Origin: Rhizobium sp. NZLR1
GTDB taxonomy: Bacteria; Pseudomonadota; Alphaproteobacteria; Rhizobiales; Rhizobiaceae
Assembly (NCBI RefSeq): GCF_017357385.1
Contig: NZ_CP071633.1
Location: forward strand, 372,001 to 436,000
Direction of reading: 5' to 3'
DNA: 64,000 nucleotides
Below, one piece after another: positions 10,885 through 18,611 of the stretch (positions within the stretch are counted from its first letter, which is position 1; each line of letters begins with the position of its first letter). Under the pieces are notes generated by a model. It ran no database searches. It saw only the letters and a list, made by a program, of their open reading frames with translations, and was not told the origin of the DNA. Position numbers and translations under genes: made by a program.

Positions 10885-10904
10885 GGGTTGTCCGCGGACA
10901 ACCC
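10885..10904. repeat. 16-bp palindrome, copy 2, extended to a perfect 20-bp palindrome
   Basis: The same GTTGTCCGCGGACAAC core (10887-10902) is flanked by GG and CC, giving GGGTTGTCCGCGGACAACCC. It is 156 bp from copy 1. It lies just before the start of the tandem-repeat array. Confidence 0.5.
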
Positions 10905-10956
10905 ATTTACGATCAATCCCGTATTCTCGACGCTCAGGCTTTCGCATAGCTGATCC

Positions 10957-11700
10957 TTCCTCACCTTTAGCGCGCGGCGCCGACGCTGCTCCTTGCATTT
11001 CCCTCGACGTCGGCGCACCCGCATCGCCCGTCGAGGCCCCGAGCGGCGCGCTTCAGGGTGAGGCTCTCGGGGGTAGTATCGGAATCTTCAACGCCTGAAA
11101 TTGAGACGCAGGAAATCTACCGCCCCTTGTTGGGGGCGCATCCTCCAGCGTGCGCCTCATCTTGAGACACGCAGGCCGACAGCCGGAGCCTCGAAGGACG
11201 TGCTCAGCGCCGTTCCTTGCACTCCTTCGGCGTCGGCGCACCGGCCTCGCCCTTCGAGGCCTCTTGCGGGGCGCCTCAGGATGATGCTCTCGTGTGCGGT
11301 GGCGCGGGTTCTTCAACGCGCACTATTGGAGCGCAGATCCGCAGTGTCCCTTGTTGAGGACGGCACCCTCAGGGCGTTCCTCATCCTGAGGCGCGCAGGC
11401 CGACGGCCGGAGCCTCGAAGGGTCCGCTCCAGCGCTGCTCCTTGCATTCCTTCGACGTCGGCGCGCCCGCCTCGTCCTTCGAGGCGGTGCGCCTCGGGAT
11501 GAGGCTCTCGTGGGCCACGGCACGGCATTCTCCAGCGCTCGTTGTTGGGCGCAGATTCCTGGCGTCTCCTATGGACGGCGGCACCCTCTAGGCGTCCCTC
11601 ATCCTAAGGGGCACAGGCCGAAGGCCATTGCCTCGAGGGAGACGCCGCAGCGCTGCTCTTTGCATCCATTCGGCGTCGGTGCGCCCCTCGCATTTCGCTG
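10957..11700. repeat. Tandem array of a ~218-224 bp palindrome-containing repeat, about 3.5 degenerate copies
   Basis: Units begin at CCTCAT near 11155, 11379 and 11597, giving spacings of 224 and 218 bp. A shortened first unit runs from about 10957. Each unit contains CTCATCnTGAG, then GCAGGCCGACGGCCGGAGCCTCGAAGG or a variant of it, then CTTGCATTCCTTCGACGTCGGCGC or a variant, CCTTCGAGGC, and a mirrored GCCTCAGGATGAGGCTCTCG-like segment. Each unit can therefore fold on itself. The last unit breaks off near 11700. The motifs resemble dispersed palindromic repeats seen between genes in alphaproteobacteria, but I cannot assign a named family. Confidence 0.8.
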
Positions 11701-11759
11701 CCATGCACACCAGTTGCGGGGCGTGTTGAATAGGCTTTGCGGCCATCGTCTGATTGGAA

Positions 11760-11775
11760 GTTGTCCGCGGACAAC
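11760..11775. repeat. 16-bp palindrome, copy 3 (candidate parS / RepB site)
   Basis: This is the third exact copy of GTTGTCCGCGGACAAC, about 60 bp beyond the end of the tandem array. Copies 1 and 2 lie on the other side, so the palindromes bracket the array. Confidence 0.5.
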
Positions 11776-12471
11776 GGGCAATCAGGCAAGCGGACCTACA
11801 TCCGAGTTCAGGGATTCGCCTGGTGACGCGCCAGGCCTCGTGCCGGGAAGAGCCTTTGGCCGAGGTCTGACCCGGCCGAGGCTCGGCTGTCGCACGCCCG
11901 TGACGAGGCGATCGCGTGCATCGTCGGACGTGCATTTTTCATCGGTCGATGCTTGGAGATATCGAGCCGATTGCCCTTCCGCCATGTGACACCGCATCCA
12001 TCGCGCGATGGCTGGTCGAGGCGCACGGCAGTCTGGCCGGCCTCGCCATGCGGCCGAACCGAATGACCATGAAGCAGGGGAGGGGCTGGTTCTCAAGCAG
12101 CGCCGACCCGGTCTGCAGACGAGACTTTCGGGGGCGTATCGTGAATGCGTTGTCCGGCTGCGACCGAGGTATTGAGATCTCGATCTCGATCGCGGGCAGG
12201 CAATGCTCCGGCTTCGGCGGCGGGCAGCATGGATGATGCCGGGCAGAAGCACCTCCGCGTCCGGTTCCCGATATTCGCGGTCGATAACGAGAGCAGCTAT
12301 TGCAGGGGATTGCCACTGGCGTTATTGTTTTGTCGATCGCTGACAGGCGCTGTGGTCGCAACATTGCAGACGCTTGGAGCCAGAATTCGCTGCCTTTGAG
12401 ACCGAAACGATGGTTGTCGGGCAGGCTTGTCGAAAAGACCGCCCAGTCAGTAACGAAACTAAAGTGCGAAT

Positions 12472-12493
12472 TCACTTCCATAACTGGAAGTGA
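12472..12493. promoter_or_regulatory. 9-bp inverted repeat, possible operator upstream of the BrkB-like gene
   Basis: TCACTTCCA (12472-12480) and TGGAAGTGA (12485-12493) are perfectly inverted around TAAC. The site lies in the most AT-rich part of the region, about 240 bp before the next gene. The size and spacing suit a dimeric regulator, but no regulator can be named. Confidence 0.4.
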
Positions 12494-12731
12494 TAATAAC
12501 GAGATCAATGGCTTAGAATTTTGTAAGCTGCACCATACCCCCCGCCACCAGGCGATAGATTCCCCCGCAGCGACCGGTTTGACAAGCCCGAATCGGTCAA
12601 AATTGCCGTTACTCGACAGGCTCGAGGAACGGAATGATTTTGCCCCCCGCTCGAATGGTCGCGGGAGGCAGCGGCTTGCATCCTTTAGCGGCACTCTGCG
12701 TTATCCCCGCACCAGAGCGGAGAGCATCCTC

Positions 12732-13811
12732 ATGCCAGATGTGCTTCACCTCAAGAAGATGTCGATCGCAGCGGCGATGGTGGCTGCGGCGATCGGCGCA
12801 CTTGCGTTGATGCAGGCAACGGAGCGCAGTTCCGTTCCCCCGAGTGCCGAACCCCGCCGCGCGGTTGACGATCATGGCCGCAGCGCCGCGACGCCCGAGG
12901 CTATTCCGCTCCGCGGACTTCGCGATGTGTTCTGGCGCGTCTACCATGAAGTCCTGAACGACCGGGTCACACTCATTGCCGCGGGTGTGACCTTTTATCT
13001 GCTGCTGGCGCTGTTTCCCGCCATGGCGGCTCTGGTGGCGCTCTACGGGCTGGTTGCCGATCCGATCACCATATCCGAACATCTTCGCGAATTGGCCGGC
13101 CTCATGCCGCCGGGAGCGTTCGATCTACTTGCCGATCAGATCAAGGAACTCGTCAATAAGCGCGACAGTGCACTTGGCATCACCTTTTTCGTCGGTCTCG
13201 GCATCGCGCTATGGAGCACGCATAGCGGCACGCTGGCGATCTTCGATGCGATGAACGTCGCCTATGAGGAGAATGAAAAGCGCGGTCTTATCCGGTTGAA
13301 CCTCGTCGGACTCTGCTTCACCTTGAGCGCGATGCTTCTGACGGTGGTGATGGTGGCGCTTGTCGGCGTCATGCCGGTTGTGCTTTCCTATCTCTGGCTC
13401 GATCAGTTCAACGAGCACATGGCCCTTCTCCTGCGGTGGCCGCTGCTGCTGCTGGTCGTCGCGGTGGCGGTTACCTCAGTCTACCGCTTTGGCCCCAGCC
13501 GGGAGCCTGCCAAGCTCCGGTGGATGACGTGGGGCGCCGTTCTGACGACGGTCGCCTGGGCCGCCATGTCTCTCGGCTTCTCCTTCTACCTCGATCATTT
13601 TGCCAATTATAACGCGACCTACGGCACGCTCGGTGCGCTGATCGGCCTCCTCATCTGGATCTGGCTTTCCGTCGTCATTCTCGTCATCGGCGCGGAGCTC
13701 AACGCCGAACTGGAGCATCAGACCGCGAGGGATACGACGACGGGCACGCCGCTGCCGATGGGCGCGCGTGGCGCCTATGTTGCAGACACTCTGGGCGAGG
13801 CCGTCAACTGA
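12732..13811 (+). CDS. YihY/BrkB-family inner-membrane protein
   Basis: The protein has 359 residues. The family core starts at about residue 65 (FWRVYHEVLNDRVTLIAAGVTFYLLLALFPAMAALVALYGL) and contains about six transmembrane helices, ending with LIWIWLSVVILVIGAELNAELE, the conserved YihY/BrkB signature. An extra N-terminal helix (about 10-30) and a loop precede the core. I use ATG 12732, which has GGAGA nine bases upstream; the frame is open further up but that part looks non-coding. The function of the family is not established (once mis-annotated as RNase BN). It is followed 86 bp later by a PLP-enzyme gene that probably has its own promoter. Confidence 0.88.
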   Translation: MPDVLHLKKMSIAAAMVAAAIGALALMQATERSSVPPSAEPRRAVDDHGRSAATPEAIPLRGLRDVFWRVYHEVLNDRVTLIAAGVTFYLLLALFPAMAALVALYGLVADPITISEHLRELAGLMPPGAFDLLADQIKELVNKRDSALGITFFVGLGIALWSTHSGTLAIFDAMNVAYEENEKRGLIRLNLVGLCFTLSAMLLTVVMVALVGVMPVVLSYLWLDQFNEHMALLLRWPLLLLVVAVAVTSVYRFGPSREPAKLRWMTWGAVLTTVAWAAMSLGFSFYLDHFANYNATYGTLGALIGLLIWIWLSVVILVIGAELNAELEHQTARDTTTGTPLPMGARGAYVADTLGEAVN

Positions 13812-13897
13812 TCATTGAGGAGCATCATCAATGACTGCGCCTCACCTGTGGTTTTGATGTATTTTATCCTTCCGCAACCCCGACAGAGGAGACGATC

Positions 13898-15181
13898 ATG
13901 ACGGCCCCGCATCCTTCCAAAACCCATATCGGCAATCATGCACTGCATCCCGAAACGCAGATGCTGAATTACGGCTACGATCCCGAACTCTCGGAAGGGG
14001 CGGTCAAGCCGCCGGTATTCCTCACCTCCACCTTCGTCTTCAAGTCGGCCGAGGATGGCCGCGATTTCTTCGATTACGTCTCGGGCCGCCGCGAGCCGCC
14101 GGCGGGGAAAGGCGCGGGTCTCGTCTATTCGCGCTTCAATCATCCCAATAGCGAGATCGTCGAGGACAGGCTCGCCGTTTACGAGCGGACGGAAAGCGGC
14201 GCGCTGTTTTCCTCAGGCATGTCGGCGATCGCCACGACCTTGTTCGCCTTCGTCCGGCCGGGCGATGCGATCCTGCATTCGCAGCCGCTTTATGGCGGCA
14301 CGGAAACCTTGCTGGCAAAGACGTTCCTCAATTTCGGCGTCGGCGCCGTCGGCTTTGCCGATGGCGTCAGCGAGGGATCGGTGCAGAAGGCGGCGGAAGA
14401 GGCGATGGCGAAGGGCCGCGTTTCCGTCATCCTGATCGAAACACCCGCCAATCCGACCAACAGCCTGGTCGATGTCGCGATGATCCGGCGCGTGGCCCAC
14501 ACGATCGGCGCAAAGCAGGGGCATACGCCGATCATCGTCTGCGACAATACCCTGCTCGGCCCGGTTTTCCAGCGGCCGATCGAACACGGCGCCGATATCT
14601 CGCTCTATTCGCTGACCAAATATGTCGGCGGCCATTCCGACCTGATCGCCGGCGCCGTTCTCGGCCGCAAGGCTGTCATCAAGCAGGTCAAGGCGCTGCG
14701 CGGCGCGATCGGCACGCAGCTCGATCCGCATTCCTGCTGGATGCTCGGCCGGTCGCTGGAAACGCTGCAGCTGCGCATGGAACGGGCAAACAGCAATGCG
14801 CGGGCCGTTGCCGATTTTCTGCGCGATCATCCGAAGGTCGAGAAAGTCCACTACCTGCCCTATCACGATCCGGATTCACCATCCGGCCGGACCTTCGCCG
14901 CGCAATGCACCGGCGCCGGCTCCACCTTCTCCTTCGACATTCGCGGCGGCCAGCCGGCCGCCTTCAAATTCCTGAACGCGCTGCAGGTCTTCAAACTTGC
15001 GGTCAGCCTCGGCGGCACGGAATCGCTTGCGAGCCATCCGGCCGCCATGACGCATTCCGGCGTGCCCGCCGATGTCCGCCAGCGCATCGGCGTGCTGGAA
15101 TCGACGATCCGCCTGTCGATCGGCATCGAGCATCCGGACGATCTGATCGCCGACCTGGAGATGGCGCTGCAGGCGGCCTGA
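13898..15181 (+). CDS. Cys/Met-metabolism PLP-dependent enzyme (cystathionine gamma-synthase / methionine gamma-lyase family)
   Basis: This 427-residue cytosolic enzyme of the trans-sulfuration family uses pyridoxal phosphate for gamma-elimination or gamma-replacement on sulfur amino acids. Characteristic parts are the substrate/phosphate loop [29 protein letters not shown], the Asp that holds the PLP ring ([14 protein letters not shown]) and the Schiff-base lysine in [11 protein letters not shown] at about 241. The C-terminal [14 protein letters not shown] motif contacts the substrate carboxylate. It is 30-40 residues longer than typical MetB because of an N-terminal extension and an insert ([12 protein letters not shown]). 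AGAGGAGACGATC precedes the ATG. Whether it acts as synthase or lyase cannot be read from sequence. Confidence 0.85.
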   Translation: MTAPHPSKTHIGNHALHPETQMLNYGYDPELSEGAVKPPVFLTSTFVFKSAEDGRDFFDYVSGRREPPAGKGAGLVYSRFNHPNSEIVEDRLAVYERTESGALFSSGMSAIATTLFAFVRPGDAILHSQPLYGGTETLLAKTFLNFGVGAVGFADGVSEGSVQKAAEEAMAKGRVSVILIETPANPTNSLVDVAMIRRVAHTIGAKQGHTPIIVCDNTLLGPVFQRPIEHGADISLYSLTKYVGGHSDLIAGAVLGRKAVIKQVKALRGAIGTQLDPHSCWMLGRSLETLQLRMERANSNARAVADFLRDHPKVEKVHYLPYHDPDSPSGRTFAAQCTGAGSTFSFDIRGGQPAAFKFLNALQVFKLAVSLGGTESLASHPAAMTHSGVPADVRQRIGVLESTIRLSIGIEHPDDLIADLEMALQAA

Positions 15182-15195
15182 TACGGCGGGGAAAT

Positions 15196-15220
15196 CGATG
15201 CCCGGCGGCGCCGGGCATCG
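15196..15220. terminator. Strong hairpin between convergent genes
   Basis: CGATGCCCGGCG (15196-15207) and CGCCGGGCATCG (15209-15220) are perfect 12-bp arms around a single base. It sits 14 bases after the PLP-enzyme stop and nine bases before the end of the convergent cupin gene. It could stop transcription from both sides, though no clear T-run is present. Confidence 0.6.
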
Positions 15221-15228
15221 TGGGGACG

Positions 15229-15642
15229 TCACTTGTCGTCGGTTGTCAGTTCCGTCTCGTCGGTATTCAGCACGAAGACCGCAAGCAGGCGGGCCGGCTT
15301 TGTCTTGCTGGCATTCTTGCTGACGGCGTGATGATCACCCGGAAATTCGGGAAAGCTTTCGCCGGCCTTATAGACCTTCTCCGGCCCGTCATTCACCTTG
15401 CTGGTGATCGCCCCTTCGAGAACGGTGGCGTAGATGAAGGCCGAGGCCGGGTGCGTATGGCCGGGCGACGAGCCGCCCGGCCCATATTCGACGAGCACCG
15501 CCCGCATGCTCTTGCCGGGAACATTGGGAAGCTTCTGGTCGAAAACGACGCGAACCTTCGCGTCGCCGCCTGCAGCATAAGCCTGAGTGCCGGCGGCAAG
15601 GACAATGGCGAGCGCGGCCGCCGAGATCATTTTTCTGAGCAT
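15229..15642 (-). CDS. Secreted small cupin-domain protein
   Basis: The protein has 137 residues with a clear signal peptide (MLRKMISAAALAIVLAAG, cut after AYA near residue 24), so the mature protein is periplasmic. The rest is a single cupin barrel with the metal-binding histidines in GHTHPASAF and a second site in FPGDHHAV. Such proteins bind a metal and often act as dioxygenases, isomerases or stress-related binding proteins; the substrate is unknown. Its start follows the upstream NmrA-like gene by 37 bp on the same strand, so the two probably form an operon with the reductase first. Confidence 0.8.
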   Translation of the reverse strand: MLRKMISAAALAIVLAAGTQAYAAGGDAKVRVVFDQKLPNVPGKSMRAVLVEYGPGGSSPGHTHPASAFIYATVLEGAITSKVNDGPEKVYKAGESFPEFPGDHHAVSKNASKTKPARLLAVFVLNTDETELTTDDK

Positions 15643-15679
15643 GTGTGGTCTCCTGCGTTGATGGGACGTGGTCTCGCTG

Positions 15680-16444
15680 TTAGGCGCTCTTTTTCTGCGG
15701 CGGCTGCCGGCTGAGCCAATCGTCGAAGCGGATCCGGCCGAGCCGCGCCTTGGCTCCGGTTACCAGCGAGTCGTCTTCGAGCTCGACGCCGAAATAGCGG
15801 GCGTGGGGATCCGCCATCACCTGGCGCGGATCGTTCGTCGCTTTCAGGAGGCGCGTCACGATGTCGGTGAGGCGGATTTTCTCCGGTCCGCCAATCTCGA
15901 TCGTGCCGTTCGCAGGCTCGGCAAGCGCCACTTCGGCCATGACGTCGGCGACATCGTCCGATGCGATCGGCTGCACATAGGCCGGCGACAGATGCACCAT
16001 CTGACCGACCGTGCCCGACTGGGCGATGCCGGCCATGAATTCATGGAACTGCGTCGAGTGCACGATGGTGTAGGGGATGCCGGAAGCCTTGATCAGCTCT
16101 TCCTGGGCCATCTTGGCGCGCATGTAGCCGCTGCCCTGCAGCCGCTCCATGCCGACGATCGACAGCGCGATGTGATGCTTCACGCCGGCGGCAGCCGCTG
16201 CCTTGAGCAGGTTGCGGCCCGAAGTCTGGAAGAATTCGAGGACCGCCTTGTCCTCGAAGGAGGGTGAGTTGGCGAGATCGAGCACCACCTGGGCACCTGC
16301 GAGCGCCTCCGTCAGGCCCTTGCCGGTGATCGTATCGACGCCCGAATTCGGCGACGCCGCCAGCACCTCGTGTCCCTTGTTGCGCAATCTTTCCACGGTC
16401 TTCGAGCCGATCAGCCCGGTGCCGCCGATAATGACGATCTTCAT
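15680..16444 (-). CDS. NmrA-like NAD(P)-binding atypical short-chain dehydrogenase
   Basis: This 254-residue Rossmann protein starts MKIVIIGGTGLIGSKTVERL, with the GGTGxIG dinucleotide-binding motif at residues 7-13. LDLANSPSFED and YTIVHSTQFHEFM are typical of NmrA/SDR_a5 proteins that sense or reduce with NAD(P)H. The open frame continues upstream, but the ATG at 16444 begins exactly at the first Rossmann strand and has AAGGAGACTACCC upstream, so I use it. It probably heads a two-gene operon with the cupin. The reaction is unknown. Confidence 0.82.
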   Translation of the reverse strand: MKIVIIGGTGLIGSKTVERLRNKGHEVLAASPNSGVDTITGKGLTEALAGAQVVLDLANSPSFEDKAVLEFFQTSGRNLLKAAAAAGVKHHIALSIVGMERLQGSGYMRAKMAQEELIKASGIPYTIVHSTQFHEFMAGIAQSGTVGQMVHLSPAYVQPIASDDVADVMAEVALAEPANGTIEIGGPEKIRLTDIVTRLLKATNDPRQVMADPHARYFGVELEDDSLVTGAKARLGRIRFDDWLSRQPPQKKSA

Positions 16445-16828
16445 GGGTAGTCTCCTTGTCCTTGCGAGGATTTCCTCTGTTGACCTGAGGTGGCTGCCGA
16501 AATCGCCTCCTCGGCGAGGCAAGCGACTTCATCGGAATGGGGACCGTCGCCGCGGGGATTTTCCGGCGCGGCCGGCCGGAACCGACGGGCTGCAGAATGC
16601 GCCGGATCGCGGCCCCGAACCATTCTCCCCCAGTCGCGGTCACCCTATGCGTAGGCAGTAGCCGGGCTCGCCCTGCGCTCGATCCATCCGGCCGAAATGG
16701 AGGAGTTTCACGTCATCCGGGATCGGCCGAACCTACCCTCGGAGCAGATAGGCGAGCCTGATGGCACGGCGTATCCACTGTCGGGCAAGCCGTGGCTTGC
16801 GTCATCAACCCTCTCGATGGAGACGAGA
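16445..16828. other. Divergent intergenic region, 384 bp
   Basis: This region separates the leftward NmrA-like gene from the rightward AhpD-like gene and must hold both promoters. I see no clear -35/-10 pair or operator, no hairpin of note and no credible small gene. Confidence 0.5.
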
Positions 16829-17287
16829 ATGATCAAGCGTTTGAACTTCATAGCCCATAAGAACAGCGGCGTTGACGGTCTGGTCGCCGTCGAAGCCTGG
16901 ATCGCCAAGAGCTTCGACCCGAAGCTGCTCGAACTTGTCAAAGTGCGCGTTTCCCAGATGAACGGATGCGCTCACTGCCTGCATATGCACCGTCAGGACG
17001 CCCTGAAGCTCGGCGAAACGGACGACCGGCTGCTGCTTCTGAATGCGTGGCGCGAGTCGCAGCTCTTCACCCAACGGGAGCGGGCCGCCCTCGCCTGGGC
17101 CGAGGCGCTCACAGAAATCGCGAAAAGCCATGCGCCTGATAATGTTTATGAAGAGGCGCATAGCAATTTTTCGGATGACGAACTCGTGGCCCTTTCGATC
17201 GGCATTGCGATGATCAACGCCTGGAACAGGCTGGCGATCGGCTTCCGGCTTCAGCACCCCGCGGATCACAAGCGCATCGCCGCCTGA
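16829..17287 (+). CDS. AhpD-like / carboxymuconolactone-decarboxylase-family alkylhydroperoxidase
   Basis: The 152-residue helical protein carries the redox CxxC motif with its following histidine (NGCAHCLHMH, about residues 45-54), the catalytic site of AhpD-like peroxidases. The downstream ALAWAEALTEIA is also typical of the family. The frame is open from 16697, but ATG 16829, with TGGAGACGAG upstream, matches the length of the family (about 150), so I prefer it. It probably reduces organic peroxides, possibly together with a thiol system. It reads divergently from the NmrA-like reductase and cupin genes, and the three may share an oxidative-stress theme. Confidence 0.83.
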   Translation: MIKRLNFIAHKNSGVDGLVAVEAWIAKSFDPKLLELVKVRVSQMNGCAHCLHMHRQDALKLGETDDRLLLLNAWRESQLFTQRERAALAWAEALTEIAKSHAPDNVYEEAHSNFSDDELVALSIGIAMINAWNRLAIGFRLQHPADHKRIAA

Positions 17288-17311
17288 CGGGATCGCAGCA
17301 TGAAGAACGGA

Positions 17312-17333
17312 CCGGGCGAAGAGCTTCGCCCGG
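17312..17333. terminator. Bidirectional hairpin terminator candidate
   Basis: CCGGGCGAAG and CTTCGCCCGG are perfect 10-bp inverted arms separated by AG. The hairpin lies 25 bases after the AhpD-like stop and ahead of the converging thiolase gene. A short T-containing tail (CTCAGTTTGCT) follows on the plus strand. Confidence 0.6.
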
Positions 17334-17405
17334 CTCAGTTTGCTAAAAACCTGGTTTGTTACTCGGTGTGATGTTTGGTGGCGACGACACACGATACCCT
17401 TATGA

Positions 17406-18611
17406 TCAGGAAAGCGTGGCGGTCTCGAACATGGCGGTCAGCCCGATGCCGCCGCCGATGCCGATCATTGCCAGGCCGGTCGCGCCGGCAGCTGAGCCGC
17501 TTTTATGGGCGCGGATCAGCTGGCTGTAGAGCCGGGTGACGAGGATTGCACCGGATGCGCCGAACGGATGACCCAAGGCAATGGCGCCGCCATTGCTGTT
17601 GACCGCGTCCGCGGAAACTTCGAGTTGATCCAGCGATGCCAGAACCTGGGCCGCGAAAGCCTCGTTGAATTCGATGGCATCGACGGCGGCGAGCGAGAGC
17701 CCGGGCTGACGCTGAAAGAGCTTTTTGGTCGAGGCAACCGGACCGATGCCAAGCAGGTTGGGGTCGACACCGGCCGCCGCGCTGTCGATGAAGGCGAGGC
17801 CCTTGTCGATGCCGAGACTTTTCGCCATCCCGCGGCTCATGACCAGCACCAGGCAGGCGCCGTCATTCACAGGGCAGGCATTGCCTGCTGTCACCGAACC
17901 GCCGGGGAGAAAGACCGGCCGGAGGTTTGCGAGCGCCTTGAGCGATGTGGATGGGCGCGGGCATTCGTCGCGTTCGACCAGTCCGTGGCCGGTGGAGATT
18001 TCGACGATCTCGGGCCGAAAGATGCCGGCATCGGCCGCCGCGGCGGCGAGCTGGTGACTGCGGAGCGCGAATTCATCCTGTCTCTGCCGCGATATGCCGA
18101 ATTGACGGGCGACGTTTTCGGCGGCAATTCCCATCTCAGGATCGCCGACGGCATCAGGCGAAAACCGGGCGCGCCCATAAAAGCGCGGTAGTGCCCCATT
18201 GGCTTTTGGTCGTTCGACACGCCATGGCGCGGTGCTGACGCTCTCGACGCCGCCGGCCAGAAAGCAGCAGCCCGCTTTCGCCTGGATCAGGCGGGCGGCC
18301 ATGATGATCGCTTCCAGGCCTGAACCGCATTGCCGGTCGATCGTCACACCCGGAACCGCCATGGGCAGCCCTGCGGCGAGTGCCGCCAGCCGCGCGATGT
18401 TGCCACCACCGCCGGCGGCGTTACCGACCAGGACGTCGTCTATAACGTCGGGCGCAATTGCCGTTTCGGAAAGGATCCGACGGATGATCGGCGCGAGCAG
18501 GTCTTCCGCCGCAACTGTCGAAAGCGATCCGAAAGCCCGCCCGATCGGCGTGCGGTAAGCGGCAACCACGACCGGCTGCCAATCCTCGTCAGGCTGATAG
18601 GCGTAGGACAA
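17406..18611 (-). CDS. Thiolase-family acyl-CoA acetyltransferase lacking the second catalytic cysteine
   Basis: The 401-residue protein has the thiolase fold. Present are the nucleophile cysteine in DRQCGSGLEA (near residue 95), the NEAFA motif (IEFNEAFAAQ) and the histidine in GGAIALGHPFGASGA. The last motif, normally CIGGGxG, reads MIGIGGGIGLTAMFE here, so the second catalytic cysteine is a glycine. Thiolases normally join or cleave acetyl-CoA and an acyl-CoA; loss of this cysteine should weaken the Claisen step, and the enzyme may catalyse a variant reaction. Its start overlaps the end of the upstream AMP-ligase gene by 23 bp. It is the last gene of a ligase-thiolase unit. Confidence 0.85.
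   Translation of the reverse strand: MSYAYQPDEDWQPVVVAAYRTPIGRAFGSLSTVAAEDLLAPIIRRILSETAIAPDVIDDVLVGNAAGGGGNIARLAALAAGLPMAVPGVTIDRQCGSGLEAIIMAARLIQAKAGCCFLAGGVESVSTAPWRVERPKANGALPRFYGRARFSPDAVGDPEMGIAAENVARQFGISRQRQDEFALRSHQLAAAAADAGIFRPEIVEISTGHGLVERDECPRPSTSLKALANLRPVFLPGGSVTAGNACPVNDGACLVLVMSRGMAKSLGIDKGLAFIDSAAAGVDPNLLGIGPVASTKKLFQRQPGLSLAAVDAIEFNEAFAAQVLASLDQLEVSADAVNSNGGAIALGHPFGASGAILVTRLYSQLIRAHKSGSAAGATGLAMIGIGGGIGLTAMFETATLS

Larger units (their letters stand above)
9966..12731. other. Gene-poor island of about 2.8 kb
   Basis: I see no convincing protein-coding gene here. All open frames are short or have unnatural arginine/proline-rich composition, and none shows a recognisable motif or good ribosome-binding site. 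The stretch holds a tandem-repeat array (about 10957-11700), three copies of a 16-bp palindrome (10729, 10885, 11760) and an inverted repeat near 12480. The rest looks like decayed or structural DNA. An AT-richer segment from about 12440 to 12600 precedes the BrkB-like gene and probably contains its promoter. Confidence 0.6.

Noticed and set aside
10957..11700. CRISPR array
   Set aside because: Units are about 220 bp with internal palindromes and no short spacers of regular length; no cas genes are near.
11939..12694. Leftward open frame of about 250 codons in the gene-poor island
   Set aside because: No motif, no good ribosome-binding site, and it spans the AT-rich promoter-like patch and the inverted repeat at 12480. 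It looks like a chance frame.
12300..12731. Upstream extension of the BrkB-like frame
   Set aside because: The added residues are unlike membrane or regulatory protein sequence, and the ATG at 12732 has its own ribosome-binding site.
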